Notes under the pieces: generated by a model
Databases searched by the model: none
What the model was told of the DNA's origin: nothing
The model's input: the letters and a program-made list of their open reading frames with translations, nothing else
In this document: positions 1 to 8,767 of the stretch, piece after piece
Layout of the letters: each line of letters opens with the position of its first letter
How positions within the stretch are numbered: the first letter of the stretch is position 1
NCBI RefSeq assembly: GCF_000219915.2
Contig: NC_017964.1
Location: 3,720,001 to 3,784,000, forward strand
DNA: 64,000 nucleotides
Reading direction: 5' to 3'
Source of the DNA: Advenella kashmirensis WT001
GTDB lineage: Bacteria > Pseudomonadota > Gammaproteobacteria > Burkholderiales > Burkholderiaceae_B
Made by a program: the position numbers and the translations under genes

Positions 1-353
1 GAGCGGTAATAGTCGATTTTTGCCTGCAAAGCTTCTGCCGATTGGCGCAACGCCTCGATTTCCGAAAGAACGTCTGTCAAGTGTTCTTCCAGCATCTGGC
101 GACGATCCGATACCGTCGAGTCCCCAACGCCACGTAGTCTTGCGAACGTCTGCATCTTGCCGATTGGCATATTCGTCGTCCGCAACCGTAGCAGAAATTC
201 AATCCAGGCCATGTCCGATGCCGCATAGCGCCGTTGCCCGCCCGTTGTGCGGGCAATTGATGCAATCAGGCCGATGCGCTCGTAATAGCGCAAGGTGTAG
301 GCCGTCAGGCCCGTGCGCCTGGCGACTTCATCGATGGTCAGATAGGATTCCAT
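1..353 (-). CDS. MerR-family transcriptional regulator (3' end outside window)
   Basis: The minus frame from the ATG at 353 is open to the window edge (about 117 residues seen), so the C-terminus lies outside. It begins MESYLTIDEVARRTGLTAYT followed by LRYYERIGLI, the MerR winged-helix DNA-binding signature; a QRRY motif and a helical region ending in a coiled coil (EEHLTDVLSEIEAL) follow. MerR proteins bind and remodel promoters with long spacers as dimers. No effector-binding cysteines are visible in the part seen, which fits the multidrug or stress-responsive type more than the metal type, but the ligand cannot be told. It is transcribed out of the window; its target is unknown. Confidence 0.85.
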   Translation of the reverse strand, partial: MESYLTIDEVARRTGLTAYTLRYYERIGLIASIARTTGGQRRYAASDMAWIEFLLRLRTTNMPIGKMQTFARLRGVGDSTVSDRRQMLEEHLTDVLSEIEALRQSAEALQAKIDYYR

Positions 354-459
354 GGCGTAATGGTAGAAGTTAGAGTGCGCTCTAAGTCAAGCACTTTATG
401 CTTGAAGGAACAATAGTGCAAGAGCCCGCAGCGCATCGGTGCCGGCCCTCAGGACTGTC

Positions 460-1310
460 TTATCTCAGCTCAAACCCCAGATTATTAAGCGCCTCAACCA
501 GTCGATGGCGCCCGGTCAGCGCTTCGGGTCCGCGAAGCCGGTTCAGGGAGTGCAGGTCCCACGGCCCGCTGTTCTTCATGCCCTGTGCCTTATAGAACTC
601 ATCCATGGTCGCGTTATAACTCTGCGCCGCCGCCTCCAGGGCAGAGGCATCGTACTGTTCCTTGTGCAGGACCGCTGCCTGGGGAAGACGTGGTTTGACC
701 GAAGCCGGTTTTAGCGGATCCGGATAGCCAATGCACATGCCGAAAGTCGCAAAGGCATAGTCGGGCAGACCAAGCTCTTTGGCCACTTCCTCCGGATGAT
801 TGCGCATCCCGCCGATATACACGACGCCCAACCCCATTGATTCGGCTGCAACCGCTGCATTCTGCGCTGCCAGCGCCGAGTCGATGGCGGCAACAAGAAA
901 CGCTTCCATATAGGTCAGTCCTTCGTGCGCCACGCCATGCTTTACGCCCAGAGATTTCAGACGCGCCAGGTCAGCCACCCAGACAAGAAACAACGGGCAA
1001 CGTCGTATGTGTTCCTGATTACCTGCCAGTTTTGCCAACCGGTCCTTGCGTTCTGCATCCTGAACTGCGACCACGCTCCAGGTCTGCAAATTGGACGATG
1101 TGGAGGCAGACTGCGCAGCTGCAACCAGCAGCTCCAGGGCGCCAGGCTTGAGCGCCTCATCAGTATAGGCGCGTACCGAGCGATGGTTGAACATTGTTTC
1201 GATGGTTGCATTGACCTCGTCCGGAATGAATGCAGCCTGTTGATAGCGAGCCTGCACAAGGTCCTGTGCGGCGCCAGGGTTTTGACATGGGTTGAAGATT
1301 CTTGACTCAT
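460..1310 (-). CDS. Nitroreductase-family FMN oxidoreductase (frameshifted near 5' end)
   Basis: This is an NfsA/FRP-type nitroreductase: it would use NAD(P)H and FMN to reduce nitro compounds or quinones in the cytoplasm. The N-terminal HRSVRAYTDEAL segment is the FMN-phosphate-binding arginine motif; AAQSASTSSNLQTWS and the GLGVVYIGGMRNHPEEVAKELGLP stretch (cited here only as a landmark around 780-850) are typical of the family. An intact frame runs from a GTG at 1257, but an ATG at 1310 in another frame reads MSQESSTHVKTLAP and joins smoothly to it if one C is added near 1277. I prefer the 1310 start. It lies downstream of the citryl-CoA-lyase-like gene, about 230 bp away, so co-transcription is uncertain. 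Confidence 0.85.
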
Positions 1311-1542
1311 AGCTTTAATACAACTCCAAATAAGGGATGACAGGCGCAATCATGCTCACCTTTACGTTCATCAGCAATATCAATATTCGCATAATGATAA
1401 ACGCATCATCATGATTAAAGTAATAACGCCTTGGTCTTTAGATATTCGATTGTCTGTCCTGCCCAGGCTTGCGAGTCATGCCAGCGTTCGCTGCACCCGA
1501 AACAACAACAGCGCCCGACATAATCCGCTGCCCGACCGGCAT

Positions 1543-2316
1543 TCAGCGATGATGTGCCGTGGCCTGCTCTTCCACCATCGCTTTGATTTCGCGCGCCATG
1601 GGATCACGCAACTCTTCCAGCACATGTGCCACCAGCCCAATTGCGCGGGCCATCACGCCTATTCCCCGAACAATATCCCATGGGATCTGCAACTCACTGG
1701 CCACAGCGGCAATCGCCCCTGTCGCATTCACGGGCAGGCTCTTGCCCAGTTGCCTGCCGGCTTCATCTGCCACCGCCTTCATTAACGCGACATAGGGCCC
1801 CGAAAAGCCATTTTCTTCGGCGATGTCAAATAAGCGTGGCGCACGCGGGTCCACGGGTTTGTGAATGTGATGACCGATTCCGGGAATCGTTCTGCCGCTG
1901 CTGCGTTCCTGCTCAACAATCTGCCTGGCAAGCGCAGCAATATCTACCTCTGCCGCCGGATCCGGCAACGCGGTTTGCAGCAATCGCGCCGCATTCTCCA
2001 TGCTGCCAACAAAGACACTGCCAAGCCCGTTCAGACCCGCGGCCACTGCGGCCTGCATGGCTTCCGGAGCACCGCAAATAGTCATGCGGGTCACGATTGC
2101 GCTAGGCGTCATGCCATGCTCCACTAGAATGACAGCCAGCGCATTAAATACCCGGGATTCCCGTTCGTCGGGCAGACGATCGGTCAATTCCAGAAAAGCC
2201 ATATCGCCCAACGAAACCTTACCCATAATGTCCCGGCATAGGTCCAGGCCCTTGATGGTGATGGTATCTTCGGTGCTCCAGCTGATATCGGTTCTAAGTT
2301 GCTTGCGTTTAGCCAT
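1543..2316 (-). CDS. Citrate-synthase-fold citryl-CoA lyase-like protein
   Basis: The 257-residue protein resembles the C-terminal catalytic part of citrate synthase. GIGHHIHKPVDPR at residues 146-158 matches the active-site histidine loop (GxGHxxY/HKxxDPR), and ATGAIAAVASEL plus the final helical region with RAIGLVAHVLEEL match the CoA/citrate-binding end. At this length it lacks the large N-terminal domain of a housekeeping citrate synthase, which fits stand-alone citryl-CoA lyases (citryl-CoA to oxaloacetate and acetyl-CoA). It sits 90 bp downstream of an acyl-CoA ligase on the same strand. A plausible joint role is activating an organic acid as its CoA thioester and then cleaving it; the substrate is not evident. 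Confidence 0.8.
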   Translation of the reverse strand: MAKRKQLRTDISWSTEDTITIKGLDLCRDIMGKVSLGDMAFLELTDRLPDERESRVFNALAVILVEHGMTPSAIVTRMTICGAPEAMQAAVAAGLNGLGSVFVGSMENAARLLQTALPDPAAEVDIAALARQIVEQERSSGRTIPGIGHHIHKPVDPRAPRLFDIAEENGFSGPYVALMKAVADEAGRQLGKSLPVNATGAIAAVASELQIPWDIVRGIGVMARAIGLVAHVLEELRDPMAREIKAMVEEQATAHHR

Positions 2317-2406
2317 GTGTCATTGTCCTTTGCGCTGATAAATTAGTAAGGCGCCGTATGTGCCAATACAGTTGCTTTCAAACAGCACGCATGCCGCTGC
2401 ATGCTT

Positions 2407-4002
2407 TCATCCTTGCAAATCCACTGCCTTGGCGCGTATTTGTACATCATTACGCAGCACTGCCTTGGCAATCTTGTGAGTAGGCGTAAGCGGCAAGTCA
2501 TCCAGCAAAACCACATAACGCGGCACCTTGACGGCAGCAAGCCGATCCGCGCACCATGCAGCCACGTCAGATTCGCTTAGCGTTGTCCACGGCCTGGCAA
2601 CCACGGCCACAAAGACATCATCTTCGCCCATCTCGGAGGGCACTGCCAACGCGGCAACCTGCAAGACGCCCGGATGTTCGCCAATTACCATTTCGATCTC
2701 GGCCGCGGCGATATTTTCACCGCGTCGCCGGATAATATCTTTCTTGCGGGAAATGTGAAAATAGAAGCCGTCGGCATCTCGCCGCACCAAATCGCCGGTC
2801 TTGAGCCAGCCGTCCTCAAAGGCCTGTTCGGTCTGCTCGGGGTCGCGAAAATACCCTTGCATGACAATGGGCGATTTGACCCACAGTTCACCAATCTGGT
2901 CCGTGTCGACATCACAACCGTCATCATCCACCACCCGGCACTGAGCCCATGGCCTGTCCGGATCCGGATGGGCGCCAATCACCCCCATGCTGCCGGCCTT
3001 ATTCGGCCCTTCATAGGGATTGCAGGTTACCCCCGGAATTTCAGTCATCCCAAAACCCGAGAATAAATGATCGATGCCAAATTCCTGGCGGAACACTTCG
3101 GCCGCCTTCTTGCGTACGCCATACACGACCCGTAAACGATGGTCCGGTCGATATTCAGATCGGTCGCGTGCGCACAAAATCGTCCCAATCGCTTCGATGA
3201 TATTGACGATAGTAGCGCCGTGATCAGCTGCCGCATTCCAAAAGTGCGTAGCCGAGAACCGCGGTTCAATGATCATGCTGGCGCCTGCTGCAAGCACGCC
3301 ACCCACCGAATAAAACAGGGCATTCATATGGAAAAAAGGAAGAACGATCATTACCCGATCATCCGGCTGCATATGCAAACGCGCTACATTGGCCTCTCCT
3401 GCCAGCAGTAAATTGCACTGACTGTGCATCACGCCCTTGGGAAATCCCGTCGTCCCGGAGGTGTAGATAATGACGCAGGTATCGGTAGCACGGTCCTCGT
3501 CTGCAAGGGGGAGATCTGGCGCGTTATCAATGGCTTGTTCGACAGAGGCGGCGTTGCCTGCCGGAATTTGCCCCCACAGCAATGTCCATGGCTTTGGCAC
3601 CATCGTTTGCGTGGCCTGCTCAATCGATTGCAGAAGATCGGCCTGAGCAATGATGCCTTTGACGTCGGCATGGCCCAAAGCATAGGCCAATTCGCGCGTA
3701 CTGTAATCCGGATTGACCGGCACCATGACCGCCCCCAGGCGAGCCAGGGCAAACAGCGCCAGCAGATGAGCGGTATGGTTGCGACCCACGACGGCAACCC
3801 GATCGCCCCGGCCAATGCCAAGGACCTTCAGCGCACGTGCAAGCCTGTCATAGCGTGCGCCGAATTGAGCCCAGGTAAGCGATGCCTCGGACTGGATAAT
3901 AAAAACATCGTCTTTCCGGCTCTGACAGCGACTGCTAAACGCGTCATGAAGCGTCCCGTTGTGAGGGCGATAGCTGCGCAAAACGTCAATCGGACTTTTC
4001 AT
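2407..4002 (-). CDS. AMP-dependent acyl-CoA synthetase
   Basis: A 531-residue class I adenylate-forming enzyme. The P-loop YTSGTTGFPKGVMHSQ lies near residue 180; GFGMTEIPG, the hinge region GDLVRRDADGFYFHISRKKD followed by RRGENIAAAEIE, and the C-terminal lysine region TPTHKIAKAVLR are all present, so both half-reactions (adenylation and thioesterification) should work. Length is normal. It heads a minus-strand set with the citryl-CoA-lyase-like and nitroreductase genes and is divergent from a Bug receptor at 4140. That arrangement suggests uptake of a carboxylic acid by the receptor followed by CoA activation here. The substrate cannot be named; the closest functional types are crotonobetaine/carnitine- or long-chain-like ligases. 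Confidence 0.9.
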   Translation of the reverse strand: MKSPIDVLRSYRPHNGTLHDAFSSRCQSRKDDVFIIQSEASLTWAQFGARYDRLARALKVLGIGRGDRVAVVGRNHTAHLLALFALARLGAVMVPVNPDYSTRELAYALGHADVKGIIAQADLLQSIEQATQTMVPKPWTLLWGQIPAGNAASVEQAIDNAPDLPLADEDRATDTCVIIYTSGTTGFPKGVMHSQCNLLLAGEANVARLHMQPDDRVMIVLPFFHMNALFYSVGGVLAAGASMIIEPRFSATHFWNAAADHGATIVNIIEAIGTILCARDRSEYRPDHRLRVVYGVRKKAAEVFRQEFGIDHLFSGFGMTEIPGVTCNPYEGPNKAGSMGVIGAHPDPDRPWAQCRVVDDDGCDVDTDQIGELWVKSPIVMQGYFRDPEQTEQAFEDGWLKTGDLVRRDADGFYFHISRKKDIIRRRGENIAAAEIEMVIGEHPGVLQVAALAVPSEMGEDDVFVAVVARPWTTLSESDVAAWCADRLAAVKVPRYVVLLDDLPLTPTHKIAKAVLRNDVQIRAKAVDLQG

Positions 4003-4139
4003 GAAACTACCCTTAGCATGGGAGAATACCCGCAGTTTACTTTAAATACACATTAGTGCACAATAGTATACTGTTGGATCCTTTAAGTTTGATCACTCTA
4101 CAAGAAATGACAATTCCAAACCAGTCAATGGAGAGAGAC

Positions 4140-5119
4140 ATGATGAAACACCTGATCAAAGCAACGCTATTGGCCAGCGTCCTGGCCATTGCCCCCAGCT
4201 ATGCGGCCGGCGCAAGCGACTACCCCAATAAACCGATACGTATTGTCGTCCCCTTTGCTGCTGGCGGGGGCGGCGACTTTATCGTGCGCGCATGGGCTGA
4301 TAAATTCTCAGCGGTGGTCAAGCAACCGGTTATTGTCGATAATCGTGGCGGCGGCAATACCGTGATCGGCACCGAAGCTGTCGCCAAAGCGGCTCCTGAC
4401 GGCTATACCCTGCTTATCGTCAGTCCAAGTTTTGCGACCAATCCCACCTTGTTGCCCAGCCTGCCCTACAAAACTCCGGAGGATTTCACACCGGTAGGAT
4501 TAGTTATTACCTATGCCATGGGACTGGCTGCACGCTCAACCCTGGAGGCCGACAATATTCAGGCCCTTCTTGCCAATGCGAAAAAGAACCCCAAACAATT
4601 GACGATTGCCACTTCAGGTGCTGGATCGGCAAGCGACCTGGCCGCAGAGCTGTTTCGCGAAGCCACGCAATTGAATCTGTTGAAAGTGCCCTATCGTGGC
4701 GCCGGACCGGGCTTGCTGGATGTAGCCAGCGGGCATGTCGATATGGCATTTACAGGACTGTCGCAAATCAAGGGGCAACTGGATGACAAACGGGTCAAGC
4801 TGCTGGGCACCTCGGGGCGAGAGCGGCTGCAGTCGGCACCAGACACACCGACCATCGCCGAACAGGGACTGGATAACTTCGAGGCCCTGGTCTGGTGGGG
4901 CATCCTGCGCCCGCAGGCACGCCGCCAGAGATTGTCCGGAAAGTAAACAGTGCGCTCAAACAAAGCCTTGCCGATCCGGAAGTGGCCAAGCGGCTCGCCG
5001 TTATTGACGGTGAAGTCAAAGTCTCTTCGCCGGAAGCCTTCTCTGAGCTGATCAAATCCGAAATCGCCCGCTGGCGAGCGATACTGAAGCCGGACGCCAA
5101 AAACACAGCAAAACGCTGA
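4140..5119 (+). CDS. Bug-family tripartite tricarboxylate receptor (TctC-like), frameshifted
   Basis: Periplasmic solute receptor of the Bug/TctC family, which binds carboxylates in a Venus-flytrap fold. The signal peptide is followed by DYPNKPIRIVVPFAAGGGGD, the family hallmark, and by VPYRGAGPGLLD, the conserved segment before the ligand loop. The start at 4140 (or the second ATG at 4143) has GGAGAG 4-10 nt upstream. The frame breaks near 4911: the upstream frame reads WWGILRPQ and stops at 4946, while the frame starting near 4895 continues APAGTPPEIVRKVNSALKQ to 5119. Adding one G gives the canonical LAPAGTPPEIV. It is divergent from the acyl-CoA ligase. No TctA/TctB permease is adjacent. 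Confidence 0.9.
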
Positions 5120-5124
5120 TCAAC

Positions 5125-5146
5125 CTGGCCGGCTCAATCCGGCCAG
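5125..5146 (+). terminator. Hairpin after Bug gene
   Basis: Perfect 8-bp GC-rich stem CTGGCCGG / CCGGCCAG with a 6-nt loop, 6 bp after the stop codon of the preceding receptor gene. There is no T-tract, so intrinsic termination is possible but not shown. Confidence 0.4.
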
Positions 5147-5572
5147 CGTATGGGTACCAGCTATCGCCGTGGCCACATTCTTGAAAATGCACTCAGTACC
5201 GCCGGCTTAATACCGTCCCGAATGCACCGGGTCACTGAATGCTACGCTATCGATCCACTGTAACTTACATTCGTACTTAGCCTCGACGCTGTTCGCAGGG
5301 CCCCCACGTCCAATACCATTGCGTTCGGCGTCATCAATCTTCGAGGCCTCTCTTCATCACGATTGCCACACACGCATGCCACGACCGCTGCAAATGCAGA
5401 TCCCCGCGGTCAATGACCGCGCCCTCCGGCGCCACACGAACCTGTATCGCCAAGATCTGCCTATTAGCGAACCCCTGCCAAATATATGTTGGGCCGGTCT
5501 TGCCGGGCCATGCGTCATTGCATTGCCAAACGTCACATGATCGCTGCGATTGTCCAGAATTGTACGGGCTAG

Positions 5573-5587
5573 CAGACGTAACGTCTG
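5573..5587. promoter_or_regulatory. 15-bp inverted repeat, possible operator
   Basis: CAGACGT-A-ACGTCTG is a perfect 7-bp dyad around one base, 111 bp upstream of the likely start at 5698. It is short enough to be a repressor or activator site. The nearby GntR/FCD regulator (8768) is a candidate, but nothing ties it to this site. Confidence 0.35.
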
Positions 5588-5614
5588 AAATTCACTATAT
5601 CTCTTATTCATGAC

Positions 5615-5667
5615 AAAATGCATGCATATCATTTATTTAATAATTAATAAGCTATAAAATGCATGCA
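5615..5667. promoter_or_regulatory. Duplicated AAAATGCATGCA element
   Basis: The 12-mer AAAATGCATGCA occurs at 5615-5626 and again at 5656-5667, 41 bp apart (about four helical turns) and on the same face of the helix. Its core TGCATGCA is palindromic. The second copy ends 30 bp before the preferred start at 5698. The pattern suits a dimeric regulator bound at two sites with looping; the GntR/FCD protein encoded at 8768 is the nearest candidate. Confidence 0.45.
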
Positions 5668-5697
5668 ATTATTCAAAATAAAGAATCAGGAGACAGC

Positions 5698-7251
5698 ATG
5701 GACACACCATCCAATAGACAGCAAGGCGTTCCCCGTTATGACAGTCCTCCGTTAAAAAGCAAACGCCCGCCGCGTTGTCCGCCATTCGTAGAGATCAGTC
5801 ATGAAGACCAGTTACTGCCTTATCTGGAGCACGTCGCGCAGCGACCCTATAACCACGGATTGAATGCCTGCTGGGATCTGAAGGAAGGCGAGCGGGTCTT
5901 GCTCAGAGTGGACAACTGGCACAGTGAATTGACCATCAAGGCCTGCGAAAAGATATTGCAAAAATACAAGGTGAAATACGACATCAAGTACATTGACCGC
6001 GGACCGATCCGGCAATGGGTCGGCGCCGATGAGGTTGAGTACTACCTTTTTCGCACCAAGGAACTGGCTGAATGGATGGATATGTGGGAGGAAGAAGAGA
6101 AACGGCAAATTTACGACAAGATCCTGATGGGTTATGGCGGCCCCGTCCTGGCCGAGCGTCTGGTCAAAATCCAGCGCATGCCTTTTATTACACCTGAAAT
6201 TCTGGCCTCACCGGCTCATGCGATGCCCATAGAAGTCATTAATGCCATCGATAAATGGACCTGGGATCGGGTTCGTAGCGCCCGGCGAGTCAGGATTACC
6301 GATCCTGAAGGGACCGATATTTCATTCACCAACCATGATGAATATTGGGACGAAAAGCGTGAGTTCTATGCCCCGGACCTGGTAACCAAAACCTGGCGGG
6401 GAAATGAACACTTCGGCAAGACTTATTTGCCGGGCCATATCACAGGCCGCCCCTGGCTGTTTCATCCCACCAAGGAGGATGCATGCGGGGTCATTGCCGG
6501 AACAACCAATCACATCGCCCCCTGCGACTGGACCCAGTTGATCGTAGAAAATTCCAAAATCGTGCAGATTAATGAAGGTGGCGAGTTCGGAAACCGATTG
6601 CGTGACGTCATGGAAAAAACCAAGGATATCCAGTATCCGGGTTTTCCGGACAAGGGCATTATGCATTGGTGGGAAGCGTCCATCGGGACAAATCCTCACA
6701 TTCATCGGCCCCGCAAGGATTTTCCTTCCGGGTTTGTCAATTGCCTTTATGAAAGAGTACGTTCGGGTGTGATTCATATGGGGTTCGGCACCATCATTTC
6801 GTCCATGGCCGAGCGAGAAGCAGCCAGAGCCGGCCATCTGGTCGGACACTGGCACCTTCATCTCTATTTTCCGAACTATACGACCGAGCGCTCGGGCGAC
6901 AATGAAAATGTTATTGAAAACGGACGCCTGCAGGCCCTGGATGATCCTGCCATACGCAAGCTGTGCTCAAAGTACGGCGACCCGGACCTCTGGCTGGATG
7001 AGAGCTGGAACCCCGCTGTGCCCGGCATCAATATGCAGGGTGATTATTGGGATCACTATGCCCGGGACCCGCTGCATTGGGTCAAAACAGAACTGGAAGT
7101 ATGCCGCAACTATCACCCCATGTTCATGACGATGGTCGGCGCAGACGGCAAGTATTGTTCCGGCGAAGGTGCCGACTGGTGGAAAGGCGGATGCTGTAAT
7201 CACAGCGGCGTTTCCGCCAGCCCGCTCAAAGGCAATTGCTGCGGCGACTAA
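5698..7251 (+). CDS. NicX/M29-like metalloprotein with Cys-rich tail, function unknown
   Basis: About 517 residues from the ATG at 5698, which has AGGAGA 4 nt upstream; a longer start at 5659 lacks a ribosome site. The central and C-terminal part resembles the M29 aminopeptidase / 2,5-dihydroxypyridine dioxygenase (NicX) fold: INEGGEFGNRLRDVMEKT (about residue 290) parallels the NicX GGFEAEYLRD stretch, GIMHWWEA (about 321) parallels its metal-binding SHIGWG, and GHLVGHWHLHLYFPN (about 378) parallels CHLDIPLRN. In the last motif the NicX aspartate is replaced by histidine. The extreme C-terminus carries five cysteines in the last 40 residues. It lies between two Bug receptors with a tiny membrane protein directly behind. 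Ring-cleaving or hydrolytic action on an aromatic or heterocyclic acid is a guess. Confidence 0.55.
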   Translation: MDTPSNRQQGVPRYDSPPLKSKRPPRCPPFVEISHEDQLLPYLEHVAQRPYNHGLNACWDLKEGERVLLRVDNWHSELTIKACEKILQKYKVKYDIKYIDRGPIRQWVGADEVEYYLFRTKELAEWMDMWEEEEKRQIYDKILMGYGGPVLAERLVKIQRMPFITPEILASPAHAMPIEVINAIDKWTWDRVRSARRVRITDPEGTDISFTNHDEYWDEKREFYAPDLVTKTWRGNEHFGKTYLPGHITGRPWLFHPTKEDACGVIAGTTNHIAPCDWTQLIVENSKIVQINEGGEFGNRLRDVMEKTKDIQYPGFPDKGIMHWWEASIGTNPHIHRPRKDFPSGFVNCLYERVRSGVIHMGFGTIISSMAEREAARAGHLVGHWHLHLYFPNYTTERSGDNENVIENGRLQALDDPAIRKLCSKYGDPDLWLDESWNPAVPGINMQGDYWDHYARDPLHWVKTELEVCRNYHPMFMTMVGADGKYCSGEGADWWKGGCCNHSGVSASPLKGNCCGD

Positions 7252-7254
7252 ACC

Positions 7255-7608
7255 ATGAGCAAGCTTGGTGCCGGCGTATGGTTGCTCGGATGCTGGCTGG
7301 CAGCCAGCATGGACGCGCGAAATATCAAGGCCACACTATGGCTTGCCCAATGCACGCAAGCAGATCTGCTCAGCAAATTTACGTCTGTCTATTCCCTGGC
7401 GCATGGCATGGCCTTTCCATATTCCTTTTTGCTGATGATGCTCATGTCGGCCTGGCACATAGGCAAGCAGTCACAACGTGAATCGCGAACAGGCGCGTTT
7501 ATCAGCACGGCGCTGATGTGGCTGAGCATGTATCCGGTTTGCCTGATCAGTGAACCCATCGCCTTGAGGCGCCCGGTTCCTCTGGTGTACAAATCTACGC
7601 GTTTTTGA
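7255..7608 (+). CDS. Small putative membrane protein
   Basis: 117 residues starting 3 nt after the preceding stop, so probably co-transcribed and coupled. Three hydrophobic stretches are visible: KLGAGVWLLGCWLAAS (N-terminal), AHGMAFPYSFLLMMLMSAW (mid) and ALMWLSMYPVCLISEP (C-terminal). It could be a membrane partner of the NicX-like protein. It is too short and not patterned like a TctB permease subunit. I recognise no family; the start and the very existence of the gene rest on position and hydrophobicity. Confidence 0.5.
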   Translation: MSKLGAGVWLLGCWLAASMDARNIKATLWLAQCTQADLLSKFTSVYSLAHGMAFPYSFLLMMLMSAWHIGKQSQRESRTGAFISTALMWLSMYPVCLISEPIALRRPVPLVYKSTRF

Positions 7609-7678
7609 TGTTGGCAGTGGGCAGTGCAACGATGCTGTTATTCAACGATAAAAATTTATTCCCAAAGAGAGGATACAG

Positions 7679-8668
7679 ATGAGACAAACAAAGGCAACAA
7701 TGCTGGCTGTGGGCATCACAGCAATGGTGACTGGCGCTACCGCTTTTGGCGCCCAGGGGAATGCAAACTGGCCCAACCGTACCATGACGCTTATCGTGCC
7801 CTTTGCGGCAGGAGGCGGAGGAGACACCTTGGCCAGACTGGTCGCAGACCCGCTGGCCAAAACAGTCGGGCAAAGTATTGTGGTAGAAAACCATCCCGGC
7901 GCGGGGGGCAATATCGGCAGTGCCGCCGCGGCACGCGCCAAGGCTGACGGATATACGTTCCTGTATGGTACCAACGGCACCCAGGCGATCAACCATGCAC
8001 TATATAAATCCGTGGGCTATAAGCCAGATCAGTTAAAAGCGGTGGGGCGCTTTTCAACAATCGAACTGACCCTGGTCGTTGCGCGGGACAATGCAAAAGG
8101 AATCGGCACCATTACCGACTTGCGCAACTACCGCGCGGGGACAGACAAACCGTTGACCTGTGGTTCTGCCGGAAATGGCACGTCATCGCATCTTGCCTGC
8201 GAAATGTTCAAGAAGCAAACGGGCATGCCTGTTACCCACGTACCCTATAAAGGTAATGCCGCTGCCGTGACCGATATTATTGGCGGCCGAATAGATTTCA
8301 TTATCGATGTCACGCCCAATGTTATTTCACAGATCAGAGCGGGAAGACTCAAAGCGCTCGCGGTCACGAGCAAGACCCCTAGTCCATCATTGCCGGGGGT
8401 GCCCACTTTGGACGGCTCGGGGCTGAAAGGATTTGAATTTTATGCCTGGGATGGTTTATACGCACCTGCAGACACGCCACCGGAAGTCATCAATAAAATG
8501 AACGCGGCTATTGGTCAAACACTCAAGCTTAAGGAAACCGATCAGCGACTGCGTGGCCGGGGCGCAGTCCCCTCCCCCATGACGCCGGAGCAGTTCCAGA
8601 CATTCACTGAAGAGGAAAAGCAGCGATTGGGCGCCATTGTCCGGGATATCGGCGCGACCGTGGATTGA
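7679..8668 (+). CDS. Bug-family TctC-like periplasmic receptor
   Basis: Intact 329-residue receptor. The start at 7679 is preceded by AGAGAGGA. A cleavable signal peptide (residues 1-24, ending FGA) precedes NWPNRTMTLIVPFAAGGGGD; VENHPGAGGNIGS and HVPYKGNAAAVTDIIGGRID are the conserved carboxylate-binding segments. Length is typical. As with other Bug proteins, no TctA/TctB membrane subunits are adjacent, so it must use a distant permease or act as a sensor. Position suggests it delivers the substrate of the NicX-like protein. Confidence 0.93.
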   Translation: MRQTKATMLAVGITAMVTGATAFGAQGNANWPNRTMTLIVPFAAGGGGDTLARLVADPLAKTVGQSIVVENHPGAGGNIGSAAAARAKADGYTFLYGTNGTQAINHALYKSVGYKPDQLKAVGRFSTIELTLVVARDNAKGIGTITDLRNYRAGTDKPLTCGSAGNGTSSHLACEMFKKQTGMPVTHVPYKGNAAAVTDIIGGRIDFIIDVTPNVISQIRAGRLKALAVTSKTPSPSLPGVPTLDGSGLKGFEFYAWDGLYAPADTPPEVINKMNAAIGQTLKLKETDQRLRGRGAVPSPMTPEQFQTFTEEEKQRLGAIVRDIGATVD

Positions 8669-8767
8669 ATCAGCCATGCCAGACATAACGGCGTCGGCGT
8701 TTCTGGCTATAATCTGGACTTACGTGGGCCGATTCCGCTTGGCTGGCGCCGCCCTTATTTCATTTGC

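Larger units (their letters stand above)
5120..5697. other. Long intergenic region upstream of the NicX-like gene
   Basis: No convincing gene in 578 bp. A minus-strand open frame at 5357-5632 exists but has no recognisable domain and arginine-rich low-information content. The region holds several short dyads: GCGGTCA-A-TGACCGC (5406-5420), CAGACGT-A-ACGTCTG (5573-5587), and a repeated AAAATGCATGCA near the 3' end. The last 100 bp are AT-rich and presumably carry the promoter of the gene at 5698. Confidence 0.5.

Noticed and set aside
5357..5632. Minus-strand 91-codon open frame upstream of the NicX-like gene
   Set aside because: Arginine-rich, no ribosome site, no recognisable domain, and it covers the probable promoter and its repeats.
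7255..7608. TctB permease subunit for the neighbouring Bug receptor
   Set aside because: Too short, only about three weak hydrophobic segments, and no TctA follows; kept only as a small membrane protein.
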